From an uncultured Eubacteriales bacterium (GTDB lineage Bacteria > Bacillota > Clostridia > Lachnospirales > Lachnospiraceae), in contig CASFBK010000009.1 of the NCBI GenBank assembly GCA_949292785.1, positions 62,001 to 126,000 of the forward strand: DNA of 64,000 bases, read 5' to 3'. How positions within the stretch are numbered: the first letter of the stretch is position 1; each line of letters begins with the position of its first letter. The notes beneath the pieces are model-generated. The model searched no databases and had not been told where the DNA came from. It worked only from the letters and a program-made list of their open reading frames with translations. This document shows positions 1 to 10,406 of the stretch, piece by piece. The translations under genes were made by a program, and so were the position numbers.

Positions 1-324
1 AATTTCAGAACTGGAAAGTTCCTTCTCCTCACGGCTGAAGATATCAACTTCCACTTCGTCTACCAGCTTATTAATCTGGTTGGCTGATACCGGACGCTTA
101 TGACATGCCCGCAATACTCCTGCTTCAATCTTCGCACGGTCATACTGTTCCCTGTTATTGTCTTTCTTGATGACAATAAGCGGAATCGTCTCTACTTTTT
201 CATATGTGGTAAAACGCTTTCCACAATCATCACACAATCGTCTTCTTCGGATAGAACTATTATCATCCGCCGGTCTTGAATCAATTACTCTTGTATTATC
301 ACTGCTACAAAACGGACACTTCAT
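1..324 (-). CDS. nrdR: Transcriptional repressor NrdR (3' end outside window)
   Basis: ATP- and zinc-binding repressor of ribonucleotide reductase genes. The first 108 codons are visible; the usual protein is about 150 residues, so the C-terminus lies beyond the window edge. The N-terminus carries the zinc ribbon ([17 protein letters not shown], then CDDC), and the ATP-cone domain follows from about residue 48 (PLIVIKKD, then [16 protein letters not shown]). The ATG at 324 has AGGAGG 8-9 nt upstream. It has its own promoter at 359-387 and is not obviously part of the PTS operon upstream. Confidence 0.95.
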   Translation of the reverse strand, partial: MKCPFCSSDNTRVIDSRPADDNSSIRRRRLCDDCGKRFTTYEKVETIPLIVIKKDNNREQYDRAKIEAGVLRACHKRPVSANQINKLVDEVEVDIFSREEKELSSSEI

Positions 325-358
325 CGGGCTTTCCTCCTGCGTTCACCTATTTGGTATA

Positions 359-387
359 AGTATAGCTTTCTTCCGAAATATTGTCAA
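359..387 (-). promoter_or_regulatory. nrdR promoter
   Basis: Consensus sigma-A promoter read on the minus strand: -35 TTGACA (382-387), 17 nt spacer, -10 TATACT (359-364). It lies 35 nt upstream of the nrdR start codon. Confidence 0.8.
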
Positions 388-434
388 TCCTATTTTTCTT
401 GTGGTTTCCCTGTTTTAAAAAGCTTGTTCCCGCA

Positions 435-971
435 TTATATTTTCTTATCTTTAAGAGATAATATTTTATCCAAACATGCAACATGTCCCTCTTTTTCAAC
501 CTTAATATCTGCATATTCATCACTATTAAGTACAACTACTATCACGGTATCTGAATAGCCGGCTGCTTCAATGACTTTTTTGCTAAAGGTAAGAATAGGC
601 TGACCGCAGGTTACGGTATCATTTACAGCGACCATCATTTCAAACCCCTGCCCGTTCAACGCTACCGTATCGATTCCTACATGAATCAATACCTCCATTC
701 CGTCATCGCTCTTAAGCCCCACTGCATGCTTTGTATCTGAAACATTTATAATGGTCCCCTGAAAGGGTGCATATATCGTCTCCATCTCAGGAACAACCGC
801 GCATCCCTTTCCTAATATTCCCTCTGAAAACACACCATCCTTTACCTCCGCTAAGCGAATAATATTGCCTGCTGCCGGTGCATAGACAGAAAGCGGTTCC
901 TGAACGCCTTTCTGTAACATACAGCCGGGTTTTTCTTTTTTCTTCACAAATACTTTTTGTAATAAACTCAT
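435..971 (-). CDS. PTS glucose-type EIIA component
   Basis: Phosphocarrier of the PTS EIIA-Glc family, 178 aa, cytoplasmic. It takes phosphate from HPr and passes it to an EIIB domain. The family signature is present: active-site His97 in GMEVLIHVGIDTV, and the second conserved His82 in TKHAVGLKS. It starts directly after the stop codon of the 6-phospho-beta-glucosidase gene, as last gene of the licT-EIIBC-glucosidase-EIIA operon. The membrane transporter here has no EIIA domain, so this protein is the natural donor for it. The first ~25 residues are basic and outside the EIIA fold. Confidence 0.93.
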   Translation of the reverse strand: MSLLQKVFVKKKEKPGCMLQKGVQEPLSVYAPAAGNIIRLAEVKDGVFSEGILGKGCAVVPEMETIYAPFQGTIINVSDTKHAVGLKSDDGMEVLIHVGIDTVALNGQGFEMMVAVNDTVTCGQPILTFSKKVIEAAGYSDTVIVVVLNSDEYADIKVEKEGHVACLDKILSLKDKKI

Positions 972-2447
972 TTAAACCAAGTCCTCTCCATTTGATTCAA
1001 TCACTTTTTTATACCAGTAAAAGCTATCCTTCCTGCTTCTTTTCATCGTTCCATTCCCCTCATTATCCCGGTCTACATAAATAAAACCGTATCTTTTCAT
1101 CATTTCTCCGGTAGATGCAGAAATTTCATCAATACATCCCCACGTAGTATAGCCAAAAAGCTCTACACCGTCTTCTATTGCCGCTTTCATGGCTTTTATA
1201 TGGTTACGAATATATTCCATCCGATAGGAATCATGAATCTTTCCGTCAGCTTCTATTGTATCAACAGCGCCAAGCCCATTTTCTACTACAATAACCGGAA
1301 TCTGATACCTGTCGTATATTTGATTTAATGCATATCGTAACCCATCCGGGTCCATGCCCCATCCCCATTCACTATACTTTAAATACGGATTTTTTTCTCC
1401 AATCGTAAAATTTCCCTTCACCGTTTCCTGTGTCTTTCCCGCTGTTACGCAGGCACTGGAATAGTAGGAGAAACTATAAAAATCTACGATGCCTTCCTTT
1501 AAATCTATGAAATCCTGATGGGTTATCTGCAGTTTTACATCTGCTTTTTCTAAAATCTTCTGTGCATATGCAGGATAGTAACCTCGTACCTGTACATCAC
1601 CACAATAGAATGAGATTCTTTGATTCTTCTCCATGGCTGCAATAACATCTTCCGGCGCACATGTACTTGGATAATTAACAGCATATGCAATCATACAGCC
1701 CACCTTACAATCAGGGTCTATGGTATGGGCAATTTTTACTGCATGTGCACTTGCAACAAATTTATGATGAATCTGTTGATATGTACTTTGTGCCTCCTTC
1801 TTTGCAAGCTCATCCTCCATCAAGTCAAGAAACATAATGGTATTATTCAATTCATTGAATGTCAGCCAATACTTAACCAGTCCCTTGTATTCGGATATCA
1901 CAGTACGAACATATTTATCAAAATACGCAATCATTTTCCTGCTGTTCCATCCGCCGATTTCATTCTCCAGATAGATTGGATTTTCACCATGCCAGATTGT
2001 AACAAGCGGTTCAATCCCATATTTTCTCAATTCCAAAAAAATGTTCCTGTAGAATTCCAGCCCTTCCCGGTTCGGCTCCTCTTCGATTCCTTTGGGAAAT
2101 ATTCTGGACCAGCAGACAGACATACGAAACATCTTAAAGCCCATTTCCGCCAACATTTTTATATCTTCTTTATAATAATGATAAAAATCAACTGCTTTAT
2201 GGGTTGGATAATACTCATTTTCCAATACGGCATACCTTGCGCCTTCCGGAAGAGCACCGCCAAACTGTGCAAATTTTCCCGGCTTACCGTCCTTGTCAAT
2301 ATAGGTAAAGTAACGTGGCTGACGGTTATTTCCGGCAGTCACTACATCCTGAATGGTAATCCCTCTTCCTCCCTCTTGAAATCCCCCTTCGATCTGGGAT
2401 GATGACGTTGCACCACCCCAGAAAAAATTATCCGGAAATCTTTTCAT
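972..2447 (-). CDS. 6-phospho-beta-glucosidase, glycoside hydrolase family 1
   Basis: Hydrolyses the 6-phospho-beta-glucosides that the neighbouring PTS delivers to the cytoplasm. GH1 fold with the acid/base Glu in LTFNELN (residue 199 from the chosen start) and the nucleophile in VIVVENGLG (residue 389). The N-terminal GH1 signature FPDNFFWGGATSSSQIEG is present. An in-frame start nine codons upstream exists (2474), but the ATG at 2447 has GGAGG 8 nt upstream and begins where GH1 proteins normally begin. It overlaps the EIIBC gene by 20 nt, which suggests translational coupling. Length 491 aa is normal. The exact sugar cannot be read from sequence. Confidence 0.93.
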   Translation of the reverse strand: MKRFPDNFFWGGATSSSQIEGGFQEGGRGITIQDVVTAGNNRQPRYFTYIDKDGKPGKFAQFGGALPEGARYAVLENEYYPTHKAVDFYHYYKEDIKMLAEMGFKMFRMSVCWSRIFPKGIEEEPNREGLEFYRNIFLELRKYGIEPLVTIWHGENPIYLENEIGGWNSRKMIAYFDKYVRTVISEYKGLVKYWLTFNELNNTIMFLDLMEDELAKKEAQSTYQQIHHKFVASAHAVKIAHTIDPDCKVGCMIAYAVNYPSTCAPEDVIAAMEKNQRISFYCGDVQVRGYYPAYAQKILEKADVKLQITHQDFIDLKEGIVDFYSFSYYSSACVTAGKTQETVKGNFTIGEKNPYLKYSEWGWGMDPDGLRYALNQIYDRYQIPVIVVENGLGAVDTIEADGKIHDSYRMEYIRNHIKAMKAAIEDGVELFGYTTWGCIDEISASTGEMMKRYGFIYVDRDNEGNGTMKRSRKDSFYWYKKVIESNGEDLV

Positions 2448-4089
2448 TGAACTGCCCTCCTGTTTGCTTTTCACCTTTATAAAAAATCAGTGTTCCCACC
2501 AGACCAAGGATAAAGGCAATGCCCAGACCAATACATCCATTTACCATATTTGCAGTGGTAGAACCGGAAAACATAATAAACGGACCTACAAACGGTACAG
2601 ATACTGTCAGATTAATCATTCCTGCATGGGTGAGACCTATATAAAGACCTCCAACGGCACTTGCTATAATTTCAATTAGCAGACAAACTTTGTTTTTAAA
2701 TAAAATACCGTAAATCGTCGGTTCCGAAACAGCGCCAAGTGCCTGGCTTGTTAAGGCTACCACACCAACCTCTTTCTCCTCTGCAGATTTTGATTTGATG
2801 ATATATGCAATAGCAACACCTTCAATGCACATACCATATACAGCCATGAATGGAAAATACAAATAATCCGTACCCGTCTGTAAATAAATTGCAAATGTAG
2901 TCAGGAATATCGGTCCGCCCATTCCAAATGCCACCAAGAACGGATATAATCCAGCTACTAAGGCTCCTTCTAAGAAGCCAGCGTGTTCACTTAATGTAAT
3001 AATAACGGTTGCCAGACCATTTCCTAACCACTGTCCGATAGGACCTAATACACATAATCCTAATGGGGTCATTACTAATACCGTTAAGGTCGGAACAAGC
3101 ATCGCCTTTAACACATCAGGAATAATCTTATTCCATAATTTTTCCACATAGACCTGCGTCGCCACAATCAGAAGAATCGGTAGAAAGGACGTGGAATAAT
3201 CCACAAGAGCCATTGGAATACCGAAAACGGTAAACGCTTCTCCCGCTGCGACAATGCCCGAAATTGTCGGAGACAGTAAAATTGCTGCCATAATAATTGA
3301 AACGATTGTATTTGCCCCTAATTTTTTTGAAGCAGAAAACGCCAGGAAAAATGGTAAAAAATATGTAATTGCACTTGCCATTCCGGACAACAAAACATAG
3401 GGATTCGATTCTTCTGAAAGAATTCCCAACAGGGATGGTCCCAGTAATGCAACTATTGTATTTAGCAGTCCCATTACTACAAATGCAGGAATAACAGGGG
3501 TAATACATCCCGTAATAATCTCAAACAGCCTGTTTCCTACTGTCTTTAACGTAATTTTTTCCTTTTTCTCTGTTTTATCCAGTTTTTCCTGAACAGTACC
3601 TTTCGCGGTAAATCCGCCAACCTTAATAACCTCCTGGTACACATCATCAACCTTTGGTCCAATAATTACCTGATACTCGCCAACATTCTTCTGAAATCCC
3701 AGCACTCCTGGTACTTTCTTAATCTCTTCAACTTTTACCAGACTTTCATCTCTCAGTCTGAAACGCAGTCTGGTCATACAATGAAGCACATCTGTGACAT
3801 TTTCTTTTCCACCTACAAGCTCAATCAGCCTGATAGACATTTCTGTATACTTCGCCATTCCTTTTCTCTCCTTATCCTCTAAGTTGTTACAGCCAACTGC
3901 AATACGAACTTTACTTTGGTTCATATCAGCAGCGATTATCCCATGAAGCAGGCGAATTTTTCCAAGTTCTACAAGACTGCGGTCCTTTACAAATAATATA
4001 AGAACATCATTTTGAACATGATATCTTATAATATTACCTTTGCCTCCAGTCAATAAAAAAACCTGTTCAAGTAATTCTTCTTGAATCAA
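2428..4089 (-). CDS. PTS beta-glucoside EIIBC with extra N-terminal EIIB-like domain
   Basis: Membrane permease that imports and phosphorylates beta-glucosides. The canonical part (from Met at 3858) has an EIIB domain with phospho-Cys in VLHCMTRLRF and the pattern GGKENV...YQVIIG, then an EIIC domain of about ten membrane segments ending near the C-terminus. About 77 in-frame residues precede it and look like a second, degenerate EIIB domain: LTGGKGNI, VKDRSLV and KVRIAVG align with GGKENV, RDESLV and YQVIIG, but the active-site Cys is missing. The TTG at 4089 has AGGAGG 8 nt upstream; the ATG at 3858 also has AAGGAG 9 nt upstream. Both starts may be used (553 and 476 aa). A GTG at 4098 lies inside the Shine-Dalgarno and is unlikely. 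Confidence 0.88.
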   Translation of the reverse strand: MIQEELLEQVFLLTGGKGNIIRYHVQNDVLILFVKDRSLVELGKIRLLHGIIAADMNQSKVRIAVGCNNLEDKERKGMAKYTEMSIRLIELVGGKENVTDVLHCMTRLRFRLRDESLVKVEEIKKVPGVLGFQKNVGEYQVIIGPKVDDVYQEVIKVGGFTAKGTVQEKLDKTEKKEKITLKTVGNRLFEIITGCITPVIPAFVVMGLLNTIVALLGPSLLGILSEESNPYVLLSGMASAITYFLPFFLAFSASKKLGANTIVSIIMAAILLSPTISGIVAAGEAFTVFGIPMALVDYSTSFLPILLIVATQVYVEKLWNKIIPDVLKAMLVPTLTVLVMTPLGLCVLGPIGQWLGNGLATVIITLSEHAGFLEGALVAGLYPFLVAFGMGGPIFLTTFAIYLQTGTDYLYFPFMAVYGMCIEGVAIAYIIKSKSAEEKEVGVVALTSQALGAVSEPTIYGILFKNKVCLLIEIIASAVGGLYIGLTHAGMINLTVSVPFVGPFIMFSGSTTANMVNGCIGLGIAFILGLVGTLIFYKGEKQTGGQFNEKISG

Positions 4090-4162
4090 TATCGCCACCT
4101 CCTGGTTTTGTTACTATTTATCTGTAACAGTGAATGCGCGCTATACACCGTATACATACAAT

Positions 4163-4990
4163 TTATTCCATTTTTTCTTTCAATCTATTAATATGAATCA
4201 TCAAATATAAAACTTCATCCTGAGTACATTCCCATGACCATTTTTCTTTTAGATAATCAAAAATCTTCTGGGTGCACTTATATATTTTCGGATATTGGCA
4301 TATCATTCCTTCAAGCATATTGCTGATGCCATCCTGTAACTGCTTTCCCTCGGCAAGCCTCTGAATCAGATATCTTAAATGCATTGTAAATCTGGAATAC
4401 ATGAAGCTATCTTTATCAAGCTTAATTCCCAGTTCTTTTTCTATCATACCATCTATATCTGTCATGATTTGTAATGTCATTCGTACAGAATGGATATCTC
4501 CATTTTCCACTTCTGCATTGATAATATGCATCGCTACATTGACCGCCTCTGAATCCGGCAATCTGCATTTGGTATAATCTTCCACAATGTCTAACGCTAA
4601 CTCTCCTAATTCGTACTCATTGGGATAGAGGTGCGCAACATCATATTCCAGCGGCATTATAAACTCAATTCCCTTATTCGTGCGCTCTATTGCAAAATTC
4701 AAATGATCTGCAAGGGTAAAAATAATATTGGAATTTAATTCCGAATCCAGATTGATTTCTGCCTGCTCTACAATATCTGCACTTGCAAGTAACAGTTGTT
4801 GAGAGATGCCTGCTATCATTTCCATATATCTTGAATCAACATCATAAAAAGTTTTCAGCACCTTTGACATATCTGTTAATTCATAGGGTACTTGTGGAAA
4901 ACCAACTCCTTTTCCAAGTACCACAAGCTCATTTCCATGTCCATCTACTGCCAGAGCAGCATTATGATTGATTCCTCGAACAATTTTCAT
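4163..4990 (-). CDS. licT: BglG/LicT family transcriptional antiterminator
   Basis: RNA-binding antiterminator that lets transcription pass terminators in beta-glucoside PTS leaders. It has the N-terminal co-antiterminator RNA-binding domain (residues 1-55, beginning MKIVRGINHNAALAV) and two PTS regulation domains. The four regulatory histidines are visible at H96 (ADHLNF), H155 (AMHIIN), H204 (TMHLRY) and H266 (MIHINR), spaced as in LicT. Length 275 aa is typical. It is the first gene of the operon and sits downstream of a leader with a terminator (5018-5106), so it probably controls its own operon in response to PTS flux. Confidence 0.94.
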   Translation of the reverse strand: MKIVRGINHNAALAVDGHGNELVVLGKGVGFPQVPYELTDMSKVLKTFYDVDSRYMEMIAGISQQLLLASADIVEQAEINLDSELNSNIIFTLADHLNFAIERTNKGIEFIMPLEYDVAHLYPNEYELGELALDIVEDYTKCRLPDSEAVNVAMHIINAEVENGDIHSVRMTLQIMTDIDGMIEKELGIKLDKDSFMYSRFTMHLRYLIQRLAEGKQLQDGISNMLEGMICQYPKIYKCTQKIFDYLKEKWSWECTQDEVLYLMIHINRLKEKME

Positions 4991-5017
4991 TGCTCCAGCC
5001 TCCTTAATTGCTTATTT

Positions 5018-5106
5018 TCCTAAAAAAGGGTAAAAAAATACCCCTCAGAGCCTACAACAAACACTCTTTGTTAAGAGTCTTTCAAGTAGCGCCTCTAAGG
5101 AGTGAC
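5018..5106 (-). promoter_or_regulatory. Antitermination leader of the bgl operon
   Basis: Minus-strand 5' UTR of licT. A terminator is formed by GGGTA (about 5042-5046) and TACCC with a loop of Ts, followed by a run of six Ts near 5022-5028. The upstream half of this terminator overlaps the 3' arm of a longer hairpin: CCTTAGAG (5093-5100) pairs with CTCTGAGG (5043-5050), enclosing two inner helices (CTAC/GTAG and ACTCTT/AAGAGT). The two structures exclude each other, as expected for antitermination. The antiterminator is about 58 nt, roughly twice the length of a classical RAT site. Confidence 0.65.
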
Positions 5107-5125
5107 ACCTTGATTAGATGAGTTA

Positions 5126-5154
5126 ATAGTAGCATAAACAAATATTTATGTCTA
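5126..5154 (-). promoter_or_regulatory. bgl operon promoter
   Basis: Minus-strand sigma-A-like promoter: -35 TAGACA (5149-5154), 17 nt spacer, -10 TACTAT (5126-5131). It lies about 135 nt upstream of licT, leaving room for the antitermination leader. Confidence 0.6.
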
Positions 5155-5230
5155 CTGTTAATCTGCACGAATCCTGCTATAAAAATTTGTTTATATTGTC
5201 AATAACTCTTCACAACGTTCCGTTTGATTT

Positions 5231-5479
5231 CTATTTCGGCGGCTTGTGCTCCGGAAGTTCTACCAATATAATATCCGGTCCTATTTTGACAATCTGTTTC
5301 CACGGAATGATAAGGTCATTGCTTTTTCCCATGAATCCAAACATCTTCCCACAGCGTGGAATAATAAGTGCACGCACGCAGCCATTACACTCATCAATGT
5401 CTACATCTACTACAAATCCCAGACACTCACAGTTACAGATGTTAATGACTTCTTTTTCTCTCAATTCACAGATACGCAT
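5231..5479 (-). CDS. YlmC/YmxH family PRC-barrel protein
   Basis: Small (82 aa) protein of the YlmC/YmxH family, found in endospore-forming Firmicutes and linked to sporulation. It begins MRICELREKEVINIC and has the typical block LGFVVDVDID...G.V.ALIIP, ending with IIPWKQIVKIGPDIILVEL. The start was placed at 5479 because GGGGG lies 6 nt upstream and family members start with this motif; an in-frame ATG 12 codons upstream lacks a site. Cys residues at 4, 15 and 17 are notable. The 130 nt upstream contain an imperfect hairpin (CATACTATAT/ATATGGTATG) of unknown role. Molecular function is unknown. Confidence 0.85.
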   Translation of the reverse strand: MRICELREKEVINICNCECLGFVVDVDIDECNGCVRALIIPRCGKMFGFMGKSNDLIIPWKQIVKIGPDIILVELPEHKPPK

Positions 5480-5609
5480 GATATCCCCCATCCATGCCCA
5501 TTCGGGCAGTATCATAGTCTTACGCTGTCATACCATATTGCTTCGCATATAGTATGGTCTACTTATACCATATGCAGATGGATGGGGATTTGTGATTCCA
5601 ATATGACCG

Positions 5610-5978
5610 TTAAGACAGGCTGGTTATATTTTTGGTAGCTACCATATCCACTCCGGTGTCCGCTACGTTTTTTACAATCACATCACCAATATGAACCGGA
5701 GCCTGCACCTTCACGCCTTTTAATGCCTTCATACAGTCAAAGATTTTTTCCTTTGGAATATCCTCCTTGGTCTTTACGGAAACTGCCGCAAGATTTCCTC
5801 CCTCTACCATGACAGAGCTTGTCACAATTCTGGTGGGATTGGTTACTTCTTTTTTTGCATACACCTCGCCCCGTTTGCAGGTGTTTCCGGTAACGCTTAC
5901 CACCTCTTTCTGATTCAGTTCTACCGTAAGAGGACACCCCATGGGGCAGCCAATACAGGTTAATTCTCTTGTTTCCAT
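5610..5978 (-). CDS. DUF1667 Cys-rich protein of the glycerol operon
   Basis: 122 aa protein of the DUF1667 family. The N-terminal METRELTCIGCPMGCPLTVEL and the later NTCKRGE place four Cys that probably bind an iron-sulfur cluster (inferred from spacing). In many Clostridia this family is encoded directly after the two flavoproteins of a glycerol-3-phosphate dehydrogenase set, as here. It most likely acts as an electron-transfer or small subunit of that complex. It starts 4 nt after the stop codon of the flavoprotein gene and is the last gene of the operon. Confidence 0.88.
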   Translation of the reverse strand: METRELTCIGCPMGCPLTVELNQKEVVSVTGNTCKRGEVYAKKEVTNPTRIVTSSVMVEGGNLAAVSVKTKEDIPKEKIFDCMKALKGVKVQAPVHIGDVIVKNVADTGVDMVATKNITSLS

Positions 5979-5982
5979 GACG

Positions 5983-7245
5983 CTACGCCTCCTCTATTTT
6001 TACTGTAATCTGTGAAAGCCCGGAATGAGACATCAGCTGCTCTTTCGTCAGAACCACTTCTTCCATCTCTCCCGGCGCCACTACCGGACGTTTTTTATGG
6101 ATAATACGCTCATTATCTAGGTATACCGAAACAAAACAGTTCTTATATACATCCCCCACGCGGAAACGAACGGTATGTTTTTCGTCCATTCGCTCCGGAT
6201 TGATGGTCTTAGGAACGGTATAGCGCGCTCCCTCCACTGCCTGAATGGGGATATCCTTTCCTCCCTTTGCTTTTCCATGCAAAACATATTCTGCTGCATG
6301 TTTTCCTGCCGCAGTTGCCTCCTGGGAAACAAAATCAACCAAATCATGTACATGGAGTACGTTACCGCAGGCAAATACCCCCTCGACATTGGTTTCCAGA
6401 CATTCGTTTACCAATGGACCGGAAGTGACCGGACTTATTTCTACGCCCAATGCTCTGGAAATCTCATTTTCCGGAATCAGTCCGCAGGATAGTAACAGTG
6501 TATCGCAGGTATAATGTTCTTCCGTTCCCGGAATGGGACGTCTGTTCTCGTCTACCTGTGCCAGTGTAATGCCCTTTACTCTTTCTTTTCCATCAATATC
6601 TACAACAGTATGACTTAATTTTAGCGGAATACCAAAATCATCCAGACATTGTACAATATTTCTCTTTAATCCGCCGGAGTACGGAAGCAGCTCTGCAACC
6701 ACTTTTACCTTGGCGCCCTCTAAGGTCATTCTTCTTGCCATAATAAGCCCGATATCTCCAGACCCTAAAATAACCACTTCGCGCCCCGGCAGATAGCCCT
6801 CCATATTCACCAGACGCTGGGCGGTTCCAGCCGAATAAATACCAGCAGGGCGATATCCCGGAATGTTCAGCGCTCCTCTGGAACGCTCTCTGCATCCCAT
6901 GGCAAGAATCACCGCCTTTGCCTGAATCTCAAGAATTCCCTCTTCCCGGTTCATGGCAGTTATTTTCTTTTCTTCTGAAATATCCAGTACCATGGTATTT
7001 AATTTGTATTCGATTTTTTCTTCCAATAACTGCCGGATAAATCGTTCTGCATACTCCGGACCTGTCAGTTCTTCTTGAAAGGTATGTAAACCGAATCCAT
7101 TATGAATACACTGATTCAGGATTCCTCCCAATTCTTTATCTCTTTCGATTACCAGAATACTTTGGGCGCCATTTCTTTTTGCAGATATGGCTGCTGCAAG
7201 TCCTGCCGGACCGCCGCCTGCGATTACAATATCATAATTTAACAT
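5983..7245 (-). CDS. FAD-dependent pyridine nucleotide-disulphide oxidoreductase of the glp operon
   Basis: 420 aa flavoprotein. FAD-binding motif at the N-terminus (YDIVIAGGGPAGLAAAISAKRNGA), second dinucleotide-binding motif VVILGSGDIGLIMARRM near residue 160, and a C-terminal FAD motif ACGNVLHVHDLVDFVSQEA. It belongs to the group that pairs with a GlpA-like dehydrogenase and DUF1667 in anaerobic Firmicutes. It probably moves electrons from glycerol-3-phosphate oxidation to NAD(P) or another carrier; this is inferred from context. Lies 24 nt downstream of the dehydrogenase gene. The ATG at 7245 has AGGAGG-like GGAGGAAAAG upstream. Confidence 0.88.
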   Translation of the reverse strand: MLNYDIVIAGGGPAGLAAAISAKRNGAQSILVIERDKELGGILNQCIHNGFGLHTFQEELTGPEYAERFIRQLLEEKIEYKLNTMVLDISEEKKITAMNREEGILEIQAKAVILAMGCRERSRGALNIPGYRPAGIYSAGTAQRLVNMEGYLPGREVVILGSGDIGLIMARRMTLEGAKVKVVAELLPYSGGLKRNIVQCLDDFGIPLKLSHTVVDIDGKERVKGITLAQVDENRRPIPGTEEHYTCDTLLLSCGLIPENEISRALGVEISPVTSGPLVNECLETNVEGVFACGNVLHVHDLVDFVSQEATAAGKHAAEYVLHGKAKGGKDIPIQAVEGARYTVPKTINPERMDEKHTVRFRVGDVYKNCFVSVYLDNERIIHKKRPVVAPGEMEEVVLTKEQLMSHSGLSQITVKIEEA

Positions 7246-7269
7246 ATTCTTTTCCTCCTGGCTTTCCGA

Positions 7270-8706
7270 CTATATGCTGTCCTTATTAATACCTGCGATA
7301 ATTTTAGAATTTCCACCGGATTTGGTGATTTCAGAGGCTTCCACACCACGTTCTCTGGCTAGAATCTCAATGGTTCTTGGAGAACAAAAGCCTGCCTGAC
7401 AACGCCCCATCCCGGCTCTGGTCCTGCGTTTCACCCCGTCTAAGGATTTTGCTCCCAAGGGTCGGTTGATGGCATCCATAATCTCCCCTTCTGAAATCAT
7501 CTCACAACGGCAGATAATATTTCCATATTCCGGCTTTTCTTTGATTAAGGCAGCTCTTTCTTCTTTCTTTAAAGTCTTAGGGTTCAGGATTCCTTTTCTG
7601 GTTCCTACAAAGTCGGGATTTGGCTCTGCTTTTGTTAAATCTTTAACAATATCTGCAATCATTCTTCCGATTGCCGGCGCACTGGTCAGCCCCGGAGATT
7701 CAATTCCGGCGCAATCAATAAATCCTTTTGCTCCCTCTACCTCACCGATGATAAATTCGTGTCCCTCCTCATGGGCACGCAAGCCTGCGAAAGAGGTGAT
7801 TACCTGACGAATGGGCAAGTCCTTTACGGTAGCTCCTCCTTTCCGAATCAGTTCGTCAATGCCTTCCTGTGTGGTATTCGTTCCCTCTTTATTGTCAATG
7901 TCGATAGCCGTAGGACCTACCAGAGTATTCCCATGTACAGTAGGAGACACCAGCACCCCTTTTCCCTGTTTGCCCGGAAGCTGGAAAATAGTGTGCGTTA
8001 CAAATCCTTCCGTCGCACGGTCTAACAAGCAGTAATCTCCTCTTCTTGGGGTAATATGAATCTTTTTTTCACTTACCATATTATGAAAAACGTCTGCATA
8101 AACACCTGCCGCATTCACGATATATCTTGTCTCTATATTTCCCTGATTTGTCTTTACAATCCAGTTTTCTCCCTTTTTCTCAAAACCGGTTACCTCTGTA
8201 TCGAACTGAAACTCCACGCCATTGGCTGCTGCATTTTCTGCAAATGCAATATTCATGCCGAATGGACATACAATTCCCCCGGTCGGTGCATACAACGCGG
8301 CTACTGCTTCGTCAGAAATATTCGGTTCTAATTGCACCAGCTCTTCCCTACCGATGATGCGAAGGTCTTTTACACCATTTGCGACTCCACGTTCATAAAG
8401 CGCCTGCAAATTTGGCATTTCTTCTTCCTGTAAACAGACCACCAGAGAGCCATTTTTCTTAAAATGAAAGTCCAGCTCCTTAGAAAGCGCCTCCATCCTC
8501 TGATTTCCTTCTACGTTTAATTTCGCCATAAGAGAACCGCTGGGCGCATCAAATCCTGCATGAACAATCCCACTGTTTGCCTTAGACGTTCCACAGCAGA
8601 CATCTTCTTCCTTTTCCACTACACATACCTTCAGGCGATATCTGGAAAGCTCTCTGGCGGATGCGCTTCCGGATACACCGGCTCCAATAATTACTACATC
8701 ATACAT
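7270..8706 (-). CDS. GlpA-like glycerol-3-phosphate dehydrogenase
   Basis: FAD-dependent dehydrogenase, 478 aa, oxidising glycerol-3-phosphate to dihydroxyacetone phosphate. N-terminal Rossmann motif VVIIGAGVSGSASARELSRY, DAO fold through about residue 370, and a C-terminal BFD-like [2Fe-2S] domain with Cys in ICRCEMIS and GRCQAGFC. The Fe-S domain distinguishes it from aerobic GlpD and matches anaerobic GlpA. Start chosen at ATG 8706; an in-frame GTG three codons upstream (8715) is also possible. It follows glpK by about 10 nt, and substrate would come from that kinase. Confidence 0.9.
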   Translation of the reverse strand: MYDVVIIGAGVSGSASARELSRYRLKVCVVEKEEDVCCGTSKANSGIVHAGFDAPSGSLMAKLNVEGNQRMEALSKELDFHFKKNGSLVVCLQEEEMPNLQALYERGVANGVKDLRIIGREELVQLEPNISDEAVAALYAPTGGIVCPFGMNIAFAENAAANGVEFQFDTEVTGFEKKGENWIVKTNQGNIETRYIVNAAGVYADVFHNMVSEKKIHITPRRGDYCLLDRATEGFVTHTIFQLPGKQGKGVLVSPTVHGNTLVGPTAIDIDNKEGTNTTQEGIDELIRKGGATVKDLPIRQVITSFAGLRAHEEGHEFIIGEVEGAKGFIDCAGIESPGLTSAPAIGRMIADIVKDLTKAEPNPDFVGTRKGILNPKTLKKEERAALIKEKPEYGNIICRCEMISEGEIMDAINRPLGAKSLDGVKRRTRAGMGRCQAGFCSPRTIEILARERGVEASEITKSGGNSKIIAGINKDSI

Positions 8707-8715
8707 ATCCTTCAC

Positions 8716-10304
<1,589 letters not shown>

Positions 10305-10342
10305 CGTCTTCTCCAGGCACAATATCTTCATTTCCTATTATC

Positions 10343-10371
10343 ATCTTATCATTTGTGACAATATATTTCAA
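10343..10371 (-). promoter_or_regulatory. glp operon promoter
   Basis: Minus-strand promoter: -35 TTGAAA (10366-10371), 17 nt spacer, -10 TAAGAT (10343-10348), about 35-40 nt upstream of the leader terminator. Confidence 0.7.
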
Positions 10372-10406
10372 GTAGTTTTATAACATTGTTAAAATTTATT
10401 CCGGCA

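Noticed and set aside
347-535. Minus-strand 62-codon frame between the EIIA gene and nrdR
   Set aside because: It runs through the nrdR promoter, overlaps the EIIA 3' end, and has no ribosome site or recognisable composition.
5018-5106. Lysine riboswitch suspected from the string AGAGGCGC in the bgl leader
   Set aside because: The other conserved elements of a lysine riboswitch are absent, the leader is too short, and the downstream genes are sugar genes.
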